NCBI GenBank assembly: GCA_947424995.1
Contig: CANDYO010000048.1
Coordinates: forward strand, 1 to 13,763
Reading direction: 5' to 3'
Origin: Rickettsiales bacterium
GTDB taxonomy: Bacteria > Pseudomonadota > Alphaproteobacteria > Rickettsiales > CANDYO01
DNA: 13,763 nucleotides
Below, piece after piece: positions 11,485 through 13,763 of the stretch; position 1 is the first letter of the stretch, and every line of letters begins with the position of its first letter. The translations under genes were made by a program, and so were the position numbers. Under the pieces are notes generated by a model. That model did not search any database. It saw nothing but the letters and a program-made list of their open reading frames with translations, and was not told where the DNA came from.

Positions 11485-13763
11485 TCAAATTGTATAAAAA
11501 ATAAAATTTTCTATACTGAGATCATCACGGGATGTACCACATAGCGCTAAGATTTCAATACCATGTATGGCAATGCTAGTTGAAACTCTCTCATGAATAT
11601 AAGCTTCATTGAGACTAAGTTCATTATAGGAGTGGATGGAACTAAAATTAGACAAATCTATTTTATCAGTTGAATTATGCTTACTAAAATCCATAATAAT
11701 TAAGGGATGTTTTATTAGTTCTTCTGTCACTGCTGCGTTGTATATTATGACTTGAGTAACAATTTTAAAAGTATCATCTCCTTGCAGTCCCCAATAGTAA
11801 CCAGTTTTATTTAATATAATAACATCTGATCCATTTGTAACTCCTTGCGTCGTTAGATCGATTCCGGTCTGGCTTGAATATTTATAAGATAAGCTAGTAA
11901 TACTCATCGTTAATTCATACTTGATTTGGTTACATTTAGTATCAGCTGTTTCGCAAGTTAGACCTTCTATTACTGAAGTTGAGATAAGTTGTGGATTGCC
12001 ACCAAATTGAAATATAATTTCTAGAATACTAGTTAAATTATTTTCAGCAGCTTTTATGGCATCATAATAGAAAAAATCATGATAGATATTACTCTTATAG
12101 TTTAAAAAATAAGGAAGCCATATGTCTGGATGCGCAGAATGCTGAAGTAGCTGATACACAGCATTATAATTTAATTCTAGACTTGATATGCTATCTGATT
12201 TACTGCAATGGTCATGGTTTAATAAAGTTGCTACCGCGCCCTTATTTATCAATTTATTAAACATAACGCCGTTGCTGAACAAACTAGACCTAGCTAAAGC
12301 GCAGCTTCCATCTTGATTATCAAGACCTAAATTATTATAATATTGAAAGACTAAATCCATTATATCTACTTGATCATGATGCGCAGAAGCTTTGATTATT
12401 TTAAGTAAATCTTCATTTGAGAACTCTTGATTAATTCCATTTAGGCCTGGTTTTTTGCTATATACAATTAATAGCTTTATTAGGTCATATTGCAGAATTT
12501 TTACTACATTATATGCATGAAGTTTCATGCGAGCATATTTATATTCATGCGATAACCTATTAGATGGTAGGTTAATATAAAATTCTCCAGTTGCTAAGGT
12601 AATCGGATCAATATAATAACCATTACCATTTGGGTTAGCATGATATTCTAGTAATAACTCTGTTAAAGGTAAATTATTCAACTGAATGGTATTGCTTAAT
12701 AAGCATAGTTCCGTTGTATTATTATCAGGGTAATGAGTAGCAATATTAGGGTCAGCTTTATGATCAAGCAAGAGTTTTGCAAGTTGAAAGTCTTGCTGAT
12801 TTATTGACATTTCTAAAGGATATAATAACCCTCTACAACTGCTATCATGCTGTTTAAATGAAATATTTGGCTTAGCTCCATACTCTAATAACAACCTAAT
12901 TGCGTTAATATCTTTGGCCGACATAGCTATTCCAAGAAGCGTATAAAAACATATAATTTTATCATCAGTATATACATCTATTTCAATATTTGGATCAGCC
13001 CCCGCCTGCAAAAGTAACTCGAAAATAACAAAATTCTCTTTTTTCATCGACTGCAAAAGTGGATTACGTTGGTCTTTAAGATTTAGTGCAATATCTTTAT
13101 CATATAATAATGCCTGGACAAGCGCTGTACTATTATAATCTATCGCTTTATTGATTAGTCGGTTGCTATATGGATCAATAATAGGATTATCCGTAGCATT
13201 GTGTTTTACTAGATAAGTTGTTATTACAATATTCTGCATATCTACAGAATGATCTAATCCAACGGTACCATTAAGCTTTAAGTCATCATAATTTGTAAAA
13301 ATTAGTTCTATTGCTTTCGTACCATTTTTTTCTGCTGCACGATAGACTGCTTTCAATAAACTTATTTGACTTACACTGTTAGAATAGCCTCTATATCCTA
13401 AGATCAATAGTAGCATGTTATATTGCTCAGAGCTGATAGCTAATTCTAAAGGAGTATAGAGACTTGAATGATCATTATAATCGCCATCTGCATTGGCGCC
13501 ATGTTTTAATAATAATTCGGCTAAAAATATATTTTTTTTCTCAGTAGCTTTGTATAAAAGATTTAGGCCACAAGTATAACTATGACCACTTATGCATGGT
13601 AATTGTGGATGGGCTTTATGCTCTAGTAAAGTTTGTGCTACTAAAGAAGCATCATGTTCAACTGCTTCCTCTAAAGGATAATATTTACGATTGCTATAGC
13701 AGCTATTTCCATAATAATCATAACGTTCAGAAGAAGCAATGTTAGGATCTGCTCCATGCTCTA
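11485..13763 (-). CDS. Large ankyrin-repeat protein with RTX/serralysin-like C-terminus (5' end outside window)
   Basis: Partial gene: the frame is open with no stop from 11485 through the window edge, giving at least 758 residues. A Met codon at 13414-13416 is internal, since ankyrin repeats continue upstream of it (EHGADPNIAS at the edge, LLEHKAHPQL, LLLKHGANADGD). Further repeats include LLLQAGADPNIE, LLLEYGAKPNIS, LLLDHKADPNIA and LLLEYHANPNGN. The C-terminal 115 or so residues (11485-11835) differ. They hold GSDVIIL and GLQGDDTFKIV, like a worn RTX nonapeptide, then IIMDFSKHNSTDKIDLSNF, then IAIHGIEILAL and SIENFIF. This matches the end of serralysin-type RTX proteins that carry the type I secretion signal. 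It is therefore probably secreted through a TolC-type channel, as reported for the ankyrin protein RARP-1 of Rickettsia typhi. The host target is unknown. Confidence 0.85.
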   Translation of the reverse strand, partial: EHGADPNIASSERYDYYGNSCYSNRKYYPLEEAVEHDASLVAQTLLEHKAHPQLPCISGHSYTCGLNLLYKATEKKNIFLAELLLKHGANADGDYNDHSSLYTPLELAISSEQYNMLLLILGYRGYSNSVSQISLLKAVYRAAEKNGTKAIELIFTNYDDLKLNGTVGLDHSVDMQNIVITTYLVKHNATDNPIIDPYSNRLINKAIDYNSTALVQALLYDKDIALNLKDQRNPLLQSMKKENFVIFELLLQAGADPNIEIDVYTDDKIICFYTLLGIAMSAKDINAIRLLLEYGAKPNISFKQHDSSCRGLLYPLEMSINQQDFQLAKLLLDHKADPNIATHYPDNNTTELCLLSNTIQLNNLPLTELLLEYHANPNGNGYYIDPITLATGEFYINLPSNRLSHEYKYARMKLHAYNVVKILQYDLIKLLIVYSKKPGLNGINQEFSNEDLLKIIKASAHHDQVDIMDLVFQYYNNLGLDNQDGSCALARSSLFSNGVMFNKLINKGAVATLLNHDHCSKSDSISSLELNYNAVYQLLQHSAHPDIWLPYFLNYKSNIYHDFFYYDAIKAAENNLTSILEIIFQFGGNPQLISTSVIEGLTCETADTKCNQIKYELTMSITSLSYKYSSQTGIDLTTQGVTNGSDVIILNKTGYYWGLQGDDTFKIVTQVIIYNAAVTEELIKHPLIIMDFSKHNSTDKIDLSNFSSIHSYNELSLNEAYIHERVSTSIAIHGIEILALCGTSRDDLSIENFIFYTI

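Overview
The window is AT-rich (about two-thirds A+T by eye) and looks like the chromosome of an obligate intracellular alphaproteobacterium of the order Rickettsiales, probably family Rickettsiaceae. This is inferred from four things: an AddB of the alphaproteobacterial type, several ankyrin-repeat proteins, weak Shine-Dalgarno sites with low-GC codon use, and about six ~100-bp GC-richer palindromic elements, some inserted in frame inside a protein gene as Rickettsia palindromic elements (RPEs) are. No species can be named from the sequence alone.

Layout. Positions 1-397 hold no gene, only a compound palindrome (7-131) and a palindromic element (187-305). Positions 398-2914 are a three-gene minus-strand operon of mutually related small membrane proteins: a long hydrophobic hairpin, a second hydrophobic segment, then a charged or low-complexity tail. 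Positions 3011-3127 carry another palindromic element with a terminator-like hairpin. Positions 3142-6138 are addB (minus), interrupted by three in-frame palindromic elements that are translated in one common frame. Facing it, with the start codons overlapping inside one CATG, is a plus-strand run: znuA (zinc-binding periplasmic protein with a His/Glu stretch), an adducin-like class II aldolase overlapping it by 13 nt, then phnA/yjdM.

From 8170 to the right edge all main genes are on the minus strand and look like host-interaction proteins. One has ankyrin repeats, a pentapeptide-like region and a C-terminal YopT-type (peptidase C58) cysteine-protease domain with a visible Cys/His/Asp triad. 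The next is a protein with faint protein-kinase-like motifs. The last is a large ankyrin protein, open to the window edge, whose C-terminus resembles an RTX/serralysin-type type I secretion domain. A palindromic element and a short coding remnant lie between the last two.

Taken together, a small housekeeping block (recombination repair, zinc uptake, two small metabolic or unknown enzymes) is flanked on both sides by probable secreted or membrane effectors, and palindromic elements fill the gaps and one gene. No tRNA, rRNA, CRISPR array, insertion sequence or transposase was recognised.
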